Positions 19,025 through 27,049 of a stretch of DNA of 64,000 bases are shown piece by piece. The translations under genes were made by a program, and so were the position numbers. The DNA comes from G963556115 sp963667375. Lineage in GTDB: Bacteria > Planctomycetota > SZUA-567. Positions within the stretch are counted from its first letter, which is position 1; each line of letters opens with the position of its first letter. The notes below the pieces were generated by a model that made no database searches, had not been told where the DNA came from, and saw only the letters and a list, made by a program, of their open reading frames with translations. Location of the stretch: assembly GCA_963667375.1 (NCBI GenBank), contig OY763323.1, positions 124,001 to 188,000 on the forward strand, read 5' to 3'.

Positions 19025-19244
19025 ATCCCCCGCTCTATTATTTGACAGCTTCCTCCCTCTCTGCCGGATAAACTTCAGACGGCTTCATACACCGGTTTCA
19101 GCATTTTACGCAGCTCAAGCATGCGGTAATACACCAGTATAATCAAAGCCCGGCCTCTCCAGATTTATATCCTGTCATCTGCTCATTCCGCGGCAATTAC
19201 CCGGTTTTAACTGGAGCGGACCCGACCAGCATCTGCAATATATA
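19025..19244. other. Intergenic region, nothing recognised
   Basis: Between the PilZ gene and the lectin-like promoter I see no reading frame with a ribosome site, no clear hairpin and no repeat. Confidence 0.5.
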
Positions 19245-19272
19245 TTGACAATACCAGTAAAAAAGCTAAGAT
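19245..19272 (+). promoter_or_regulatory. Sigma-70 promoter of the lectin-like gene
   Basis: TTGACA at 19245-19250, a 16-bp spacer and TAAGAT at 19267-19272, 37 bp before the chosen start codon. Confidence 0.55.
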
Positions 19273-19308
19273 TATGCCAATAATACAACCGAAATGAAAG
19301 GAAACCCC

Positions 19309-19842
19309 ATGAAACTCCTAGTACCACTGCTGGCATTGCTGCTTATCGGGACCACATACGCCGCGGACAATGATAAATCCCCGCAGCTTATTCGTTCTAA
19401 GCCGGTTGAATTCCGCACCTTACTTGCCACTGATCAGAGTCCGGCCGGAAAGATTTTCGAAGTCGAAGCCAAGAATATCTGGCAGCGGACAATGATCAAA
19501 CTCCATAAAGGCGACGCTGTAATCATCGCCTACATGTACGGCAAATGGAGCGTAAATCCCAACCGTGAAGCACATGATGCCATAGGCTACCCTAACTCTC
19601 CAGTCGAAAACGACTCCTATGTCATGAAGATACATAACGAAGGAGCACTCTGCGGCAAGATTGGCAAGGACGGCAAACCCTTCTACATCGGCAACACCAT
19701 GAAGGTCGTCGCGGAAAATGACGGAGAACTCTTCCTGATCGCCAATGACGATGTCAAATCCGCTGAGGGCGCGGGCTACAGCGACAATTCCGGAGCCCTC
19801 GGTATCGTCATCTATGAGCTCGGCCAAGACGAAGCCAACTAG
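19309..19842 (+). CDS. Secreted PA-IL/LecA-like carbohydrate-binding protein
   Basis: 177-aa exported protein. Signal peptide MKLLVPLLALLLIGTTYA is cleaved before ADND. The mature part matches the PA-IL (LecA) galactose-lectin fold in outline: W near the start, then GDAVIIAYMYGKW, a core LCGKIGKDGKPF and the C-terminal FLIANDDVKS...GYSDNSGALGI. The last parallels the calcium and galactose site of LecA (ND...NNSG), with D-N in place of N-N. ATG at 19309 is preferred over ATG 19294 because AAAGGAAA lies just before it. It could be a periplasmic or outer-surface sugar-binding protein. Confidence 0.75.
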   Translation: MKLLVPLLALLLIGTTYAADNDKSPQLIRSKPVEFRTLLATDQSPAGKIFEVEAKNIWQRTMIKLHKGDAVIIAYMYGKWSVNPNREAHDAIGYPNSPVENDSYVMKIHNEGALCGKIGKDGKPFYIGNTMKVVAENDGELFLIANDDVKSAEGAGYSDNSGALGIVIYELGQDEAN

Positions 19843-19883
19843 CGTAACCGCAAATTTTACCCGTAATCTTTGGTAATTCACTG

Positions 19884-19908
19884 ACGCTGCCCCGATCACG
19901 GGCAGCGT
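19884..19908 (+). terminator. Hairpin after the lectin-like gene
   Basis: Arms ACGCTGCCC and GGGCAGCGT with a 7-nt loop, followed by TATT. It lies 42 bp after the stop codon; the T-tract is short. Confidence 0.6.
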
Positions 19909-19993
19909 TATTAACGCAATCTCCGGCCCATCCCTCGCCGCAGGAACACCGCCGGATACCTGCCGCTTCCACCTTACCCTGCTAATAATAAAT

Positions 19994-20017
19994 GCTGCCC
20001 CGCAACAGCGGGGTAGC
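19994..20017 (-). terminator. Rho-independent terminator of the DUF5320 operon
   Basis: Arms GCTGCCCCGC and GCGGGGTAGC with a 4-nt loop, followed on the minus strand by ATTTATTATTAG, 40 bp after the stop at 20057. Confidence 0.8.
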
Positions 20018-20056
20018 ACCTGAACTTATCGCTTCTAACAATGTCCGCAGCGGGGA

Positions 20057-20389
20057 CTACTCGGCAGTCTCCTCCAAAGCCGCCAGGCGCTCTTGTACCG
20101 CCTGCAGGCTCCCTTCGAGCTGCTCTGCCTGCTGCCGGAGCCGGACAATCTGCTCCGTCCGGTCAATTACCGCTCCCGGCTGCAGCTGTGCTCCGGCACC
20201 AAATCCGCCTTTCATGCCGCGTCCGCGGCCGTAACCGCGACCATAACCGAGTCCGCATCCCAGACGCCGTCCCAGTCCCATACCCGCTCCCATACCGGTA
20301 TTTGCCGGTATATTTGCCGCACATAGTCCCATACCGCGTCCAGTCATTGTTCCTGCCCCCAGTGGACCTGTTCCATCTCTTCCTGGCAT
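20057..20389 (-). CDS. DUF5320-type glycine-rich protein
   Basis: 110-aa protein starting MPGRDGTGPLGAGTMTGRGM, the hallmark of the DUF5320 family of anaerobes, which often neighbours NifX/NifB-like iron-molybdenum cofactor proteins. The middle is Gly/Arg/Met-rich with two cysteines. Residues about 75-110 form a coiled coil (TEQIVRLRQQAEQLEGSLQA). AGGAGG precedes ATG at 20389. Function unknown. It is the second gene of a two-gene unit with the zinc-ribbon protein upstream. Confidence 0.8.
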   Translation of the reverse strand: MPGRDGTGPLGAGTMTGRGMGLCAANIPANTGMGAGMGLGRRLGCGLGYGRGYGRGRGMKGGFGAGAQLQPGAVIDRTEQIVRLRQQAEQLEGSLQAVQERLAALEETAE

Positions 20390-20443
20390 TATACTTCCTC
20401 CTGTAATATTACTTAAAATAAACTTTAAAAACCGCGCCGCGTG

Positions 20444-20626
20444 CTATTCACGCACCAGCCCCGCACCGCAATTCGGGCAGCGCTGCTGTGTGCACGGCTG
20501 CCCGCGTTCATGCTCCTGGCGAAAACCGCATGACGGACAGACACAATAACCACCGGCACCACTGCCGAATCCACCCATCCTGCCATTACCGCCACCAGCA
20601 GAACCTCTACCATCACCTCCAGGCAT
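20444..20626 (-). CDS. Small zinc-ribbon protein of the DUF5320 neighbourhood
   Basis: 60-aa protein starting MPGGDGRGSAGGGNGRMGGF and ending in a four-cysteine zinc ribbon (CPSCGF near residue 30, then CPNCGAGLV). ATG at 20626 has a perfect AGGAGG ribosome site, whereas the longer frame to 20752 has none. The shared MPG-DG-G start with the downstream protein suggests the two act together, possibly in metal or redox handling. Confidence 0.75.
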   Translation of the reverse strand: MPGGDGRGSAGGGNGRMGGFGSGAGGYCVCPSCGFRQEHERGQPCTQQRCPNCGAGLVRE

Positions 20627-21144
20627 CTTCCTGCCTCCTGTAAAAAAGACATAAACACTGACCAGCCTGCAGTGAGCGCCAATAACCCGGGATATCCCGC
20701 CACTGCGACTGCAATCTATCCTATCCAAGAAACGTGCCAAATCCCCAGACAAAACTCATAATTATTTTATCATCCTTATCCGCAACCACTTACACAATAT
20801 CACACCTCAAGCCAGATCCGCCCTATAGTCGCAACGGCGCGACCAGAGCGGTACTACAGTCGCACCTCCCGCTACTCCGGCAAGACCGTACCGCTGCCAT
20901 TACTCCAGTTCCACACTCCCGACACACTGCATACCAAAAATATTTATAAAAATAATCCGTCTTCTCCACTCTGCTGCAAGGTTTTTTACCGACAATACCA
21001 CCTTGCAACTCGCACCACAACATAGAGTTAAAAAAATAGCCGGCAACATATCCCGCTACACCGCCACCGCTAATTCTGCCTTTCAGAACCAGGAATAATT
21101 ATTTTCCTGAAATTTCCGCTGCAAGGTTTTTCAAGCCCTTTACG

Positions 21145-21287
21145 TATAATATAATGTGTGTGAATGAACAAAAACAAATGAGCTGTAGGTAAACCAGGGG
21201 TATGTTCTGCATTTTACATTATTTACCAATACCTACCAAATCTATATACGGGGTAACGCCGGTCATGCGTCGCCCCGTATATTTTTT
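21145..21287 (+). ncRNA. Candidate small structured RNA with its own terminator
   Basis: A -10 box TATAAT (21145-21150; a second overlaps it) precedes about 130 nt without a credible reading frame. The segment contains a long-range helix (GTAGGTA 21185-21191 with TACCTAC 21230-21236). It ends in a strong intrinsic terminator: ATATACGGGG (21244-21253), CCCCGTATAT (21273-21282) and a T run. No good -35 box is seen. It could be a regulatory sRNA. I do not recognise the family. Confidence 0.5.
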
Positions 21288-21463
21288 ACCTTCCTCCGCT
21301 ACTCCGGAGCATCTCCAGCCCTTACCTCGACCATTCTAGATCTGTATTCCCAGACCGACCGCCGACATTTATCCGTATGCCCGGATCTAAACCGGAGTCA
21401 GCCCGCCTGAATGCTCCACCCGGAAGCTGTACCGTGTACCTCTAAACGCCGGCAGCGGCACCA

Positions 21464-21496
21464 ATAATAAAAGGGTATGGCTTTCACACCATACCC
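21464..21496 (-). terminator. Rho-independent terminator of the 71-aa gene
   Basis: Arms GGGTATGG and CCATACCC with an 8-nt loop, followed on the minus strand by TTTTATTATT, 28 bp after the stop at 21524. Confidence 0.8.
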
Positions 21497-21523
21497 CTTT
21501 ACAATTCTACAAAATACACTTAA

Positions 21524-21739
21524 TTACCTCTGAGGAGGTTGCGCATACAGGGTAAGAGATCCACGTAACGGGATATCAAAAACAAACTCACCTTTTTCCA
21601 GATCACGATTAATACACGGAGCGGTTAATCCAGCTTTAATAGTGTTGAGCTGATATTGACCTACAGGTTTCCCCACACTCTCAATGTTATGAGGAGCACC
21701 TTTACCATCATATAAAATACTTGGAATATCATTATTCAT
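21524..21739 (-). CDS. Small protein of unknown function (71 aa)
   Basis: Not recognised. The real-gene evidence is a good ribosome site (AAAGGAGAAC, 4 nt before ATG) and a clean terminator directly after it. The protein is soluble, with one cysteine, DIPSILYDGKGAPHNI near the start and FVFDIPLRGSLTLYAQPP at the end, which suggests a small beta-rich fold. Confidence 0.6.
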   Translation of the reverse strand: MNNDIPSILYDGKGAPHNIESVGKPVGQYQLNTIKAGLTAPCINRDLEKGEFVFDIPLRGSLTLYAQPPQR

Positions 21740-22739
21740 TGCCGTTCTCCTTTATCATGCATAAATCTCAATAAATTCAACCGATACCGCAACTTATTAT
21801 CTGTTCTCCTTCCTCAATTTCCACGACTCCGGCGATCAATCCACACCACAGAGCCTCAGGTCGTAAATCTGAACTTTCACCGCTATACTCAAGACGGATT
21901 TCACCGTACCGTTTTAGCTCTAGCAGCAGCTCGCAGCTGTACCACCATTAATAACTTCAATATAGAGATGAATTAAACACAACATTTTACGAAAAAGATT
22001 GAACTTCTTCTTAACACAACCCTAATAATAAACATTATTTTCGCATTAGTAAAGAAAATTAAATTCATTTTTGTTATAATCATATAACAATAGTATTTCA
22101 CCAGATTAATTGTATCACACTCACAACCGCCGAATTCCCCGCTCAACCACGAAATAAAAAAGCTCATCAAAGCGTAATAACCGCCTAAAACAGCGCTCTT
22201 CACGGTTATTTCACTTCCTCCCAGCCATCCCGGAATTCCGCCTCTTCAAGCTGACATTTCAGTAAAAAACATATACCCGAACATAACCCTTACCGGAAAA
22301 AAAACCTGCTTCATAACCAGATGTCTGCAGCCAAACACCCGCCACACCCCAACGTAACCTCCCGTTAACCCCGGACTAACCTGCCAGCCACATCCGACAG
22401 CTATACCGCTCCCAGACTCCCAGACTCCCAGACTCCCAGACTCCCAGCCTCCCAGACTCCCAGACTACGCTCTCTGACGCCTACACCCCGGAGGCCACCT
22501 TCTGCCCGGTTATAACCAACCTGCCATAGAGAGAAAAAGAGAAAGAGAGACACACCCGTAAACACCCTTCCCCGCTCCCAGCCTTCAACCCTCAGCCTCA
22601 CCCCCGGCCAACCGCTTCCCGCCCTGCCGGCACCTGCCCCGCAGGCACCCGCTCTTACCCGCCAGGCACCAATCCTGCCCTCCCGCCTGCCGGCAGCCGC
22701 CAACTTTCCAGTCCCGACTGAATTAATAAAAAAAGAGGG
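21740..22739. other. Gene-free region between host genes and prophage
   Basis: About 1 kb without a supported gene. It contains an AT-rich part near 21,960-22,100 and a pyrimidine-rich part from 22,330 on with low-complexity CCC/CAG sequence, including the octamer repeat listed separately. Open frames here are low-complexity and lack ribosome sites. Confidence 0.5.
22409..22464. repeat. Tandem octamer repeat (CTCCCAGA, seven units)
   Basis: Seven contiguous copies of CTCCCAGA from 22409 to 22464; the fifth has C instead of A at the last position. No gene crosses it. Confidence 0.95.
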
Positions 22740-22767
22740 TTGACATAAAGAGAGCACCCAAGATAAT
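22740..22767 (+). promoter_or_regulatory. Sigma-70 promoter facing the tRNA/prophage junction
   Basis: TTGACA (22740-22745), a 16-bp spacer and GATAAT (22762-22767). Downstream RNA would contain a hairpin (GAGACCGGA...TCCGTCTC, 22800-22828) and reach the tRNA-Arg half at 22986. It may drive the tRNA gene or a small RNA. Confidence 0.45.
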
Positions 22768-22870
22768 GATACACACAGACTAGGTACTGAGACCGGATAT
22801 TACGATCTTCCGTCTCACAGCGGCGACATGGTAAACGCGGCACGCACCCGGCGTGACACTTTCAGACGAC

Positions 22871-22897
22871 AAAAAAATAAAGCTGCCGAGGCAGCTT
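22871..22897 (-). terminator. Hairpin with minus-strand T run
   Basis: AAGCTGCC-GA-GGCAGCTT followed on the minus strand by TATTTTTTT. It would stop leftward transcription coming out of the prophage (integrase side) and is about 315 bp after the integrase stop. Confidence 0.6.
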
Positions 22898-22985
22898 CCT
22901 TCTACACCGGACTGAAAGCCCGCAACCAGCCAGCCACCGCTCAACCGCCAGCAACTGTAACCAGCGACACCGCAACATCACACAT

Positions 22986-23024
22986 GTGCCTGTAGCTCAT
23001 CAGGATAGAGCGTCGGTTTCCTAA
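22986..23024 (+). tRNA. tRNA-Arg(CCT), 5' half only; prophage attachment site
   Basis: GTGCCTG acceptor strand, D-arm GCTCATCAGGATAGAGC and the start of the anticodon arm with loop TTCCTAA (anticodon CCT) are present. The expected 3' strand of the anticodon stem (ACCGA) is absent; the sequence changes to TTTGATCAGACC. Similarity stops in the anticodon loop, a classic integrase crossover position, and an integrase gene starts 190 bp away. The 3' half should lie at the other prophage end, beyond the window. Confidence 0.75.
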
Positions 23025-23212
23025 TTTGATCAGACCAATTTCCAAACAATCCACAAAACACCTATATTTACAGCAAACACCTACTACACAATGATTTACA
23101 CACCAAAAACAACAATTACATAATTTGCAAAAACCCCAATAATTACCCCTTTTTCAAAATATGGCGCACAAATGGCGCACACTTTTTAAACGTTATGAAC
23201 AAAAGAGCATAA
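23025..23212. promoter_or_regulatory. Integrase-proximal att region with arm-type repeats
   Basis: AT-rich, gene-free stretch between the tRNA half and the integrase stop. It has a tight direct repeat ATGGCGCACA at 23161-23170 and 23172-23181, a plausible integrase arm site. I find no completion of the tRNA here. Confidence 0.4.
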
Positions 23213-24055
23213 CTAATAAGGCAACTGCATGATACCTTCTCGAAGTGTTTTCTTATCGTAATGCAAATAGCGTTGAGTAGTAGAAATATTCTTATGACCA
23301 AGAAGCTTGGAAATAACCTCAAGTCTGACGCCGCCAGCATAGAGAACTGAGGCGAATGTATGGCGCAAGGCATGAAGGTCAACACCGTCTGTATCTATCC
23401 CTGCTCTTTTACAATCTCTCAAAAGCATCCGCCTTACTGATTCAATATGCTTCTTAGGAAATATTGGATCTGAATCATATTCCCGTTTAAACGTAAGCAA
23501 GATCTCTTTTAAATTTGGATGCAATGGAATCTGAATATCTTCCCTAGTCTTATATTCTGTAAGTGGGATTGTGATAATATCATTCTGCATATCAATCCAG
23601 GACCAACAAATATTGGTAGCATTCTCAGCTCTCAGCCCGGTATACAAAAATACAGCATACCTACAGCGATATTCCTGACTAGCAACCTCCAATAACCTTG
23701 ATATTTCATCCGGGGTGAGATCCCGACGATGATTAATATCATCCATCCCCATAGGCTCCCAGGTATCAAGAGGATTGGCTTTAATATATCCACGCTCTAC
23801 AGCATAATCAAAGATCATCTTCAATCTACCAACCTTCTGATTAACTGTCTGCCCCTTATTGCCCTCACCCCGCATAGTCTCTGTAATAGAATCAATATGC
23901 TTAACAGACAACTGAGAGATATCATCTAACGAAATCTTTTCAAGATACCGAAGCAATGTCTTACGATTCTTAACTGTTGAATAACTCAAAGACTTTTTCT
24001 TAAGTAATGATTCAAGATATGCCTCATACTCGGTATTAAACTCTTTAATATTCAT
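23213..24055 (-). CDS. int: Phage tyrosine integrase
   Basis: 280-aa site-specific recombinase that integrates the phage, probably at tRNA-Arg. The N-terminal SAM-like core-binding domain spans about 1-95. The catalytic domain has R142 (TGLRAEN), H228/R231 (LHALRHTF), H254 (LLGHKN) and nucleophile Y263 (TTQRYLHY). It is somewhat short because it lacks a large arm-binding domain. A GAGGATAA ribosome site precedes ATG at 24055. It is transcribed toward the attachment site. Confidence 0.93.
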   Translation of the reverse strand: MNIKEFNTEYEAYLESLLKKKSLSYSTVKNRKTLLRYLEKISLDDISQLSVKHIDSITETMRGEGNKGQTVNQKVGRLKMIFDYAVERGYIKANPLDTWEPMGMDDINHRRDLTPDEISRLLEVASQEYRCRYAVFLYTGLRAENATNICWSWIDMQNDIITIPLTEYKTREDIQIPLHPNLKEILLTFKREYDSDPIFPKKHIESVRRMLLRDCKRAGIDTDGVDLHALRHTFASVLYAGGVRLEVISKLLGHKNISTTQRYLHYDKKTLREGIMQLPY

Positions 24056-24159
24056 TTATATTATCCTCAAACAATAGACATCTATTATTTAAAATACAAC
24101 ATCAGCAATCTATTGTCAAATTATAAATATAAATAAAATAGCATAGAATATTTTTTTAC

Positions 24160-24456
24160 GTGAGAGGAAGTGAGATGTTATATACTATAAGTTATTAAAA
24201 AAAAGGCTAAATATCTTCGTTATTTCACATCGTGAAACAAAAATAGCAATAGGACACATTGACGTCTCACATCTCACTTATATATATTTATTAAAAAAAA
24301 TTTTTTTTTTACTATTATATATAGTATATTTCGCTATTTTGACCAATTTTTTAAGTGAGATCAAAGTGAGGAAGTGAGACGGATTTCTTGTGTATCAATA
24401 AAAGTGGAATTACATCTCACTTCTCACTTTGATCTCACTTAAATCTCACTTAATTA
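24160..24456. repeat. AAGTGAGA iterons including a 29-bp-arm inverted repeat
   Basis: The octamer AAGTGAGA or its complement occurs about ten times. Two long arms form an inverted repeat: 24350-24379 and 24415-24443, identical apart from one extra G, with a 35-nt spacer. Other copies are at 24168-24176, 24265-24279 and 24444-24453. Long A/T runs (24286-24312) lie between. Iterons plus an AT-rich stretch suggest a replication origin or partition/regulatory site of the phage. There is no gene here. Confidence 0.8.
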
Positions 24457-25004
24457 GCACATTTTTTAAGCATTCACGCTTACAACTGAGACAATTGAAC
24501 CTGATGAAAATAATGTGATATATAATAAATAATTGATGAGAGATGACTGGTAGCTTAATTTAATAAATGAATAGATTAAAGATATGTATTGATAAAAACA
24601 AAAAAACAGTAGGATAAAAAGAGATGGATAAAATATTGGCAGCTTATACATAACACAGACTAATCATATGCGCAGATAAAACCATAGTTGTCTATTATAA
24701 CAATAGACAACTATAATCACATAAACACCTACACACCAACGTATTACAATATTTACCCAATCAGATAGATTGCCGAAAATAATAGTATAATGCTATAAAT
24801 GGCGCTGAATACGCGTTTTTGAGGGGGTATAGGGGGGAATGGGGGGAAATTTTACGTAGATATACCCATTCGAATTTTTATAGTATTTTTCTTGAAGAAG
24901 TAGCGGCATTTAGTCCCGGGTTAGGACTCATCACAAACACTATGATTTTCAGCATAATTGTCAATTTATGCCTGTTTTAGGTGCCATATAGTCCCGGGTA
25001 CTTT
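24457..25004. other. AT-rich gene-free prophage segment
   Basis: No supported gene. It contains the G-rich tract at 24823-24846 and an 11-bp direct repeat TAGTCCCGGGT at 24911-24921 and 24989-24999. A hydrophobic frame on the minus strand (24466-24651) has no ribosome site and reads as AT-rich noise. Confidence 0.5.
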
Positions 25005-25211
25005 TTAATATATAATCTGTGCATTCTTCCAGTCTATATGTTTCTTATCTCCGAAAACTTCTTTTTCTGCCTCTCTGCATGCTTTCTCTGCAATCCATCT
25101 GCCTATTTCCCTGTATCTATTTTCTCTTGATTCAGGTTCTGGCTCAGGTTTTTTTAAAGACTTTTTATAATAATCATATATTTCTTGTAATGAATGGAAT
25201 GTTTTACCCAT
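25005..25211 (-). CDS. Small phage protein of unknown function (68 aa)
   Basis: Charged soluble protein, helical, with a proline/glutamate stretch (KKPEPEPESRENRYREIG). A strong ribosome site (GGGAGG) lies 6 nt before ATG at 25211. Not recognised. Confidence 0.6.
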   Translation of the reverse strand: MGKTFHSLQEIYDYYKKSLKKPEPEPESRENRYREIGRWIAEKACREAEKEVFGDKKHIDWKNAQIIY

Positions 25212-25292
25212 TATTTCCTCCCTTGTCTATCCCGTCTCTCAGACGGATCAGGTCTGCGCTAATTCGCGTAGACCTCTTAACATATTGCTATA

Positions 25293-25329
25293 AAAAGACT
25301 AAGACCGCTCTTGGTTAAAGAACGGTCTT
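25293..25329 (-). terminator. Rho-independent terminator of the accessory gene pair
   Basis: Arms AAGACCG and CGGTCTT with inner CTCTT/AAGA pairing, followed on the minus strand by AGTCTTTTTAT. It lies about 75 bp after the stop at 25402. Two further small hairpins lie at 25228-25285. Confidence 0.7.
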
Positions 25330-25401
25330 GATACGTGCACTACACATGGCAGCCACGTTGATTTATCCCTTATAATCTTTGTATGCCTTTAATAAACAGT
25401 C

Positions 25402-25896
25402 TTACTGTTCATCTTCAATAAATTTATCGCTCATCTTAAAAATAATATGTTTTTCAATTAATGACAGGTCAATAGAATCTGGGTATCCAACTTCTACATG
25501 AGCTACGATCTGCCCTATAGGCCATCCCTCTTTCTCTTTGATCCCTTCAAGTGTAAGCAGTTTAGTATATTCCGATTGCTTAAGAATAAATACGGAGGCT
25601 GTGTGTGGTTTATGTTTGATAAAACTGTGTAACCCACAGCTAGACACATTATCTTTAAATTCTGGTGATTCTGGATACCGGTAGTCAAATAAAGATATAT
25701 ATCCTCTATCTCTAAAATATCCTGAGCCAACCCCTGTATTGAGAGGAGATTTATACTGTTTATCTTTATTATTAATAATCTTCCCGCACTTGAGAATTTT
25801 CTCTGTATTGTATCCGGGCGTTATATGAAACACCTTCCCCATAACAAAAGGCTCTATTTCATCATAACTGTTAATTATTATTTCATAGGTTTCCAT
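25402..25896 (-). CDS. Prophage accessory protein of unknown function (164 aa)
   Basis: Soluble protein with a start VFHITPGYNTEKILKCGKI, then GVGSGYFRDRGYISLFDYR. An H-x-T/S...IL..G opening followed later by a G-Y-I-S-L-F strand loosely recalls ADP-ribosyltransferase-fold proteins, but I cannot confirm the family. ATG at 25896 has AGGAGC. It follows the nuclease gene by 11 nt, so the two are co-transcribed and outside the late operon, like lysogeny-expressed accessory genes. Confidence 0.6.
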   Translation of the reverse strand: METYEIIINSYDEIEPFVMGKVFHITPGYNTEKILKCGKIINNKDKQYKSPLNTGVGSGYFRDRGYISLFDYRYPESPEFKDNVSSCGLHSFIKHKPHTASVFILKQSEYTKLLTLEGIKEKEGWPIGQIVAHVEVGYPDSIDLSLIEKHIIFKMSDKFIEDEQ

Positions 25897-25907
25897 ATGC
25901 TTTGCTC

Positions 25908-26375
25908 CTACTTATTCTTCTTTCGCCACTTCCAGGGAGCCATAGGTTTATCATTTTTCCATAAACCTATTTTATTGTCTTTGGCCCACTTCTCAGCTAT
26001 TTCAAATTCAACATCCTTTTTAGCGTACTTCTTATACCACCAGGCAGCACCTTCTTGAACCATTACAAGATTTATGTATTTCCCTTGATAAAAGACCTTA
26101 CAGACCAAACGGTTGTATTTGTCTTCATCCATAACATAAATTGTCACGGTTTTACCGTCAATAAGGCTCGCTAGTAGCTTGGTAGCGTCTTCTCCATACT
26201 CTTGCTTAGACTCTGGCGTATCGATACCATACAGGCGAACTTTCACATCCTTATTTTTAAGCTGCACATGGATTGTGTCCCCATCTGAAACTTTAATAAC
26301 CTCACCCTCCATTAAATCTGAAGAATAAGTAATAGAACAAAGAATTAAGAATATAAATAATGCGCGTTTAATCAT
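25908..26375 (-). CDS. Secreted thermonuclease (staphylococcal nuclease family)
   Basis: 155-aa SNase-fold nuclease, with a signal peptide (RALFIFLILCSITYSSD) that should send it out of the cytoplasm. Catalytic residues R47 (VRLYGIDTPE), E55 and R89 (DKYNRL) and calcium-binding Asp residues are in place. It degrades DNA or RNA with calcium. GGGGGAAG lies before ATG. It lies downstream of the terminase end of the late operon with its own spacing, as a moron would. It could give the lysogen an extracellular nuclease or act at the envelope against incoming DNA. Confidence 0.85.
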   Translation of the reverse strand: MIKRALFIFLILCSITYSSDLMEGEVIKVSDGDTIHVQLKNKDVKVRLYGIDTPESKQEYGEDATKLLASLIDGKTVTIYVMDEDKYNRLVCKVFYQGKYINLVMVQEGAAWWYKKYAKKDVEFEIAEKWAKDNKIGLWKNDKPMAPWKWRKKNK

Positions 26376-26709
26376 GGTTACTTCCCCCTTTAATAAAAAT
26401 TAAATAATAATCTGTATTATAATTTTGTAAAGAGTTTTTTATTTGATACGATAATCAATTATAGGCTAAAGTATCACCAATAAATAAATACTATTAATAA
26501 GCGGACATTAGGACTTATATCTAGAATTGCAAACAAGTTGCCAATATATAATTACGATTCGTTACATATAGCAACTTACTGTTAAATAATGAGATATATA
26601 AAAAATTAAACTTGACATACAGTCGTAAGATGGTAATCTTATACATATCTATATTTGCATAAACATAAGATATATATCCTAATATTTTTATATAAAACAG
26701 GATTTTATA
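26376..26709. promoter_or_regulatory. Divergent promoter region between nuclease and 105-aa gene
   Basis: AT-rich spacer. On the plus strand TTGACA (26612-26617) is followed by an inverted repeat TAAGAT-N4-ATCTTA (26626-26641), a possible operator in the promoter spacer of the 26710 gene. No clear -10 box at 17 bp. Confidence 0.4.
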
Positions 26710-27027
26710 ATGTTTCGCCAAATGCATGAGTTTGAATTTTTTATTAAATATAGTGATAAACTATTAAAAGAAGTTTTCACGCATATGCCATGCCATGATT
26801 TTTTGTTAAGTCAATTAAATCTAGACTATGGCTCTACACCAAACGAAGTACACAGAGTGTTAAAAGTTATGAAAAATGAAGAACTCCGCATTATACGTAA
26901 CAATATAACATCTTGTACTTGTTCAGCAGATGATCATCATCGAAGTCTGCCTGAAGATATATGTATGAAAAAGCAAATGAGGCAGTTAATTAATTATTAT
27001 CTAAACTGGAATCTTAAAGACGAATAA
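26710..27027 (+). CDS. Prophage accessory protein of unknown function (105 aa)
   Basis: Plus-strand gene, opposite to the phage late operon that ends next to it, so probably a separately expressed moron. Soluble, helical, with several Cys/His (THMPCHDF, SCTCSADDHHRS) that could bind metal. A CAGGA element lies 8 nt before ATG. Low GC. Not recognised. Confidence 0.55.
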   Translation: MFRQMHEFEFFIKYSDKLLKEVFTHMPCHDFLLSQLNLDYGSTPNEVHRVLKVMKNEELRIIRNNITSCTCSADDHHRSLPEDICMKKQMRQLINYYLNWNLKDE

Positions 27028-27049
27028 TACTTTATTTTAAACCTAATAA

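Noticed and set aside
22409..22464. Octamer repeat as a CRISPR array
   Set aside because: Units are contiguous without spacers and no cas genes are present.
22401..22843. Gly/Arg-rich minus-strand frames across the octamer repeat
   Set aside because: Low complexity generated by the repeat and pyrimidine-rich DNA; no start signals.
22981..23030. Complete tRNA at the prophage junction
   Set aside because: The 3' strand of the anticodon stem, the T-arm and the acceptor 3' strand are missing in the following sequence.
24466..24651. Hydrophobic 61-codon frame in the AT-rich prophage segment
   Set aside because: No ribosome site and composition alone explains the Phe/Leu/Ile/Tyr-rich product.
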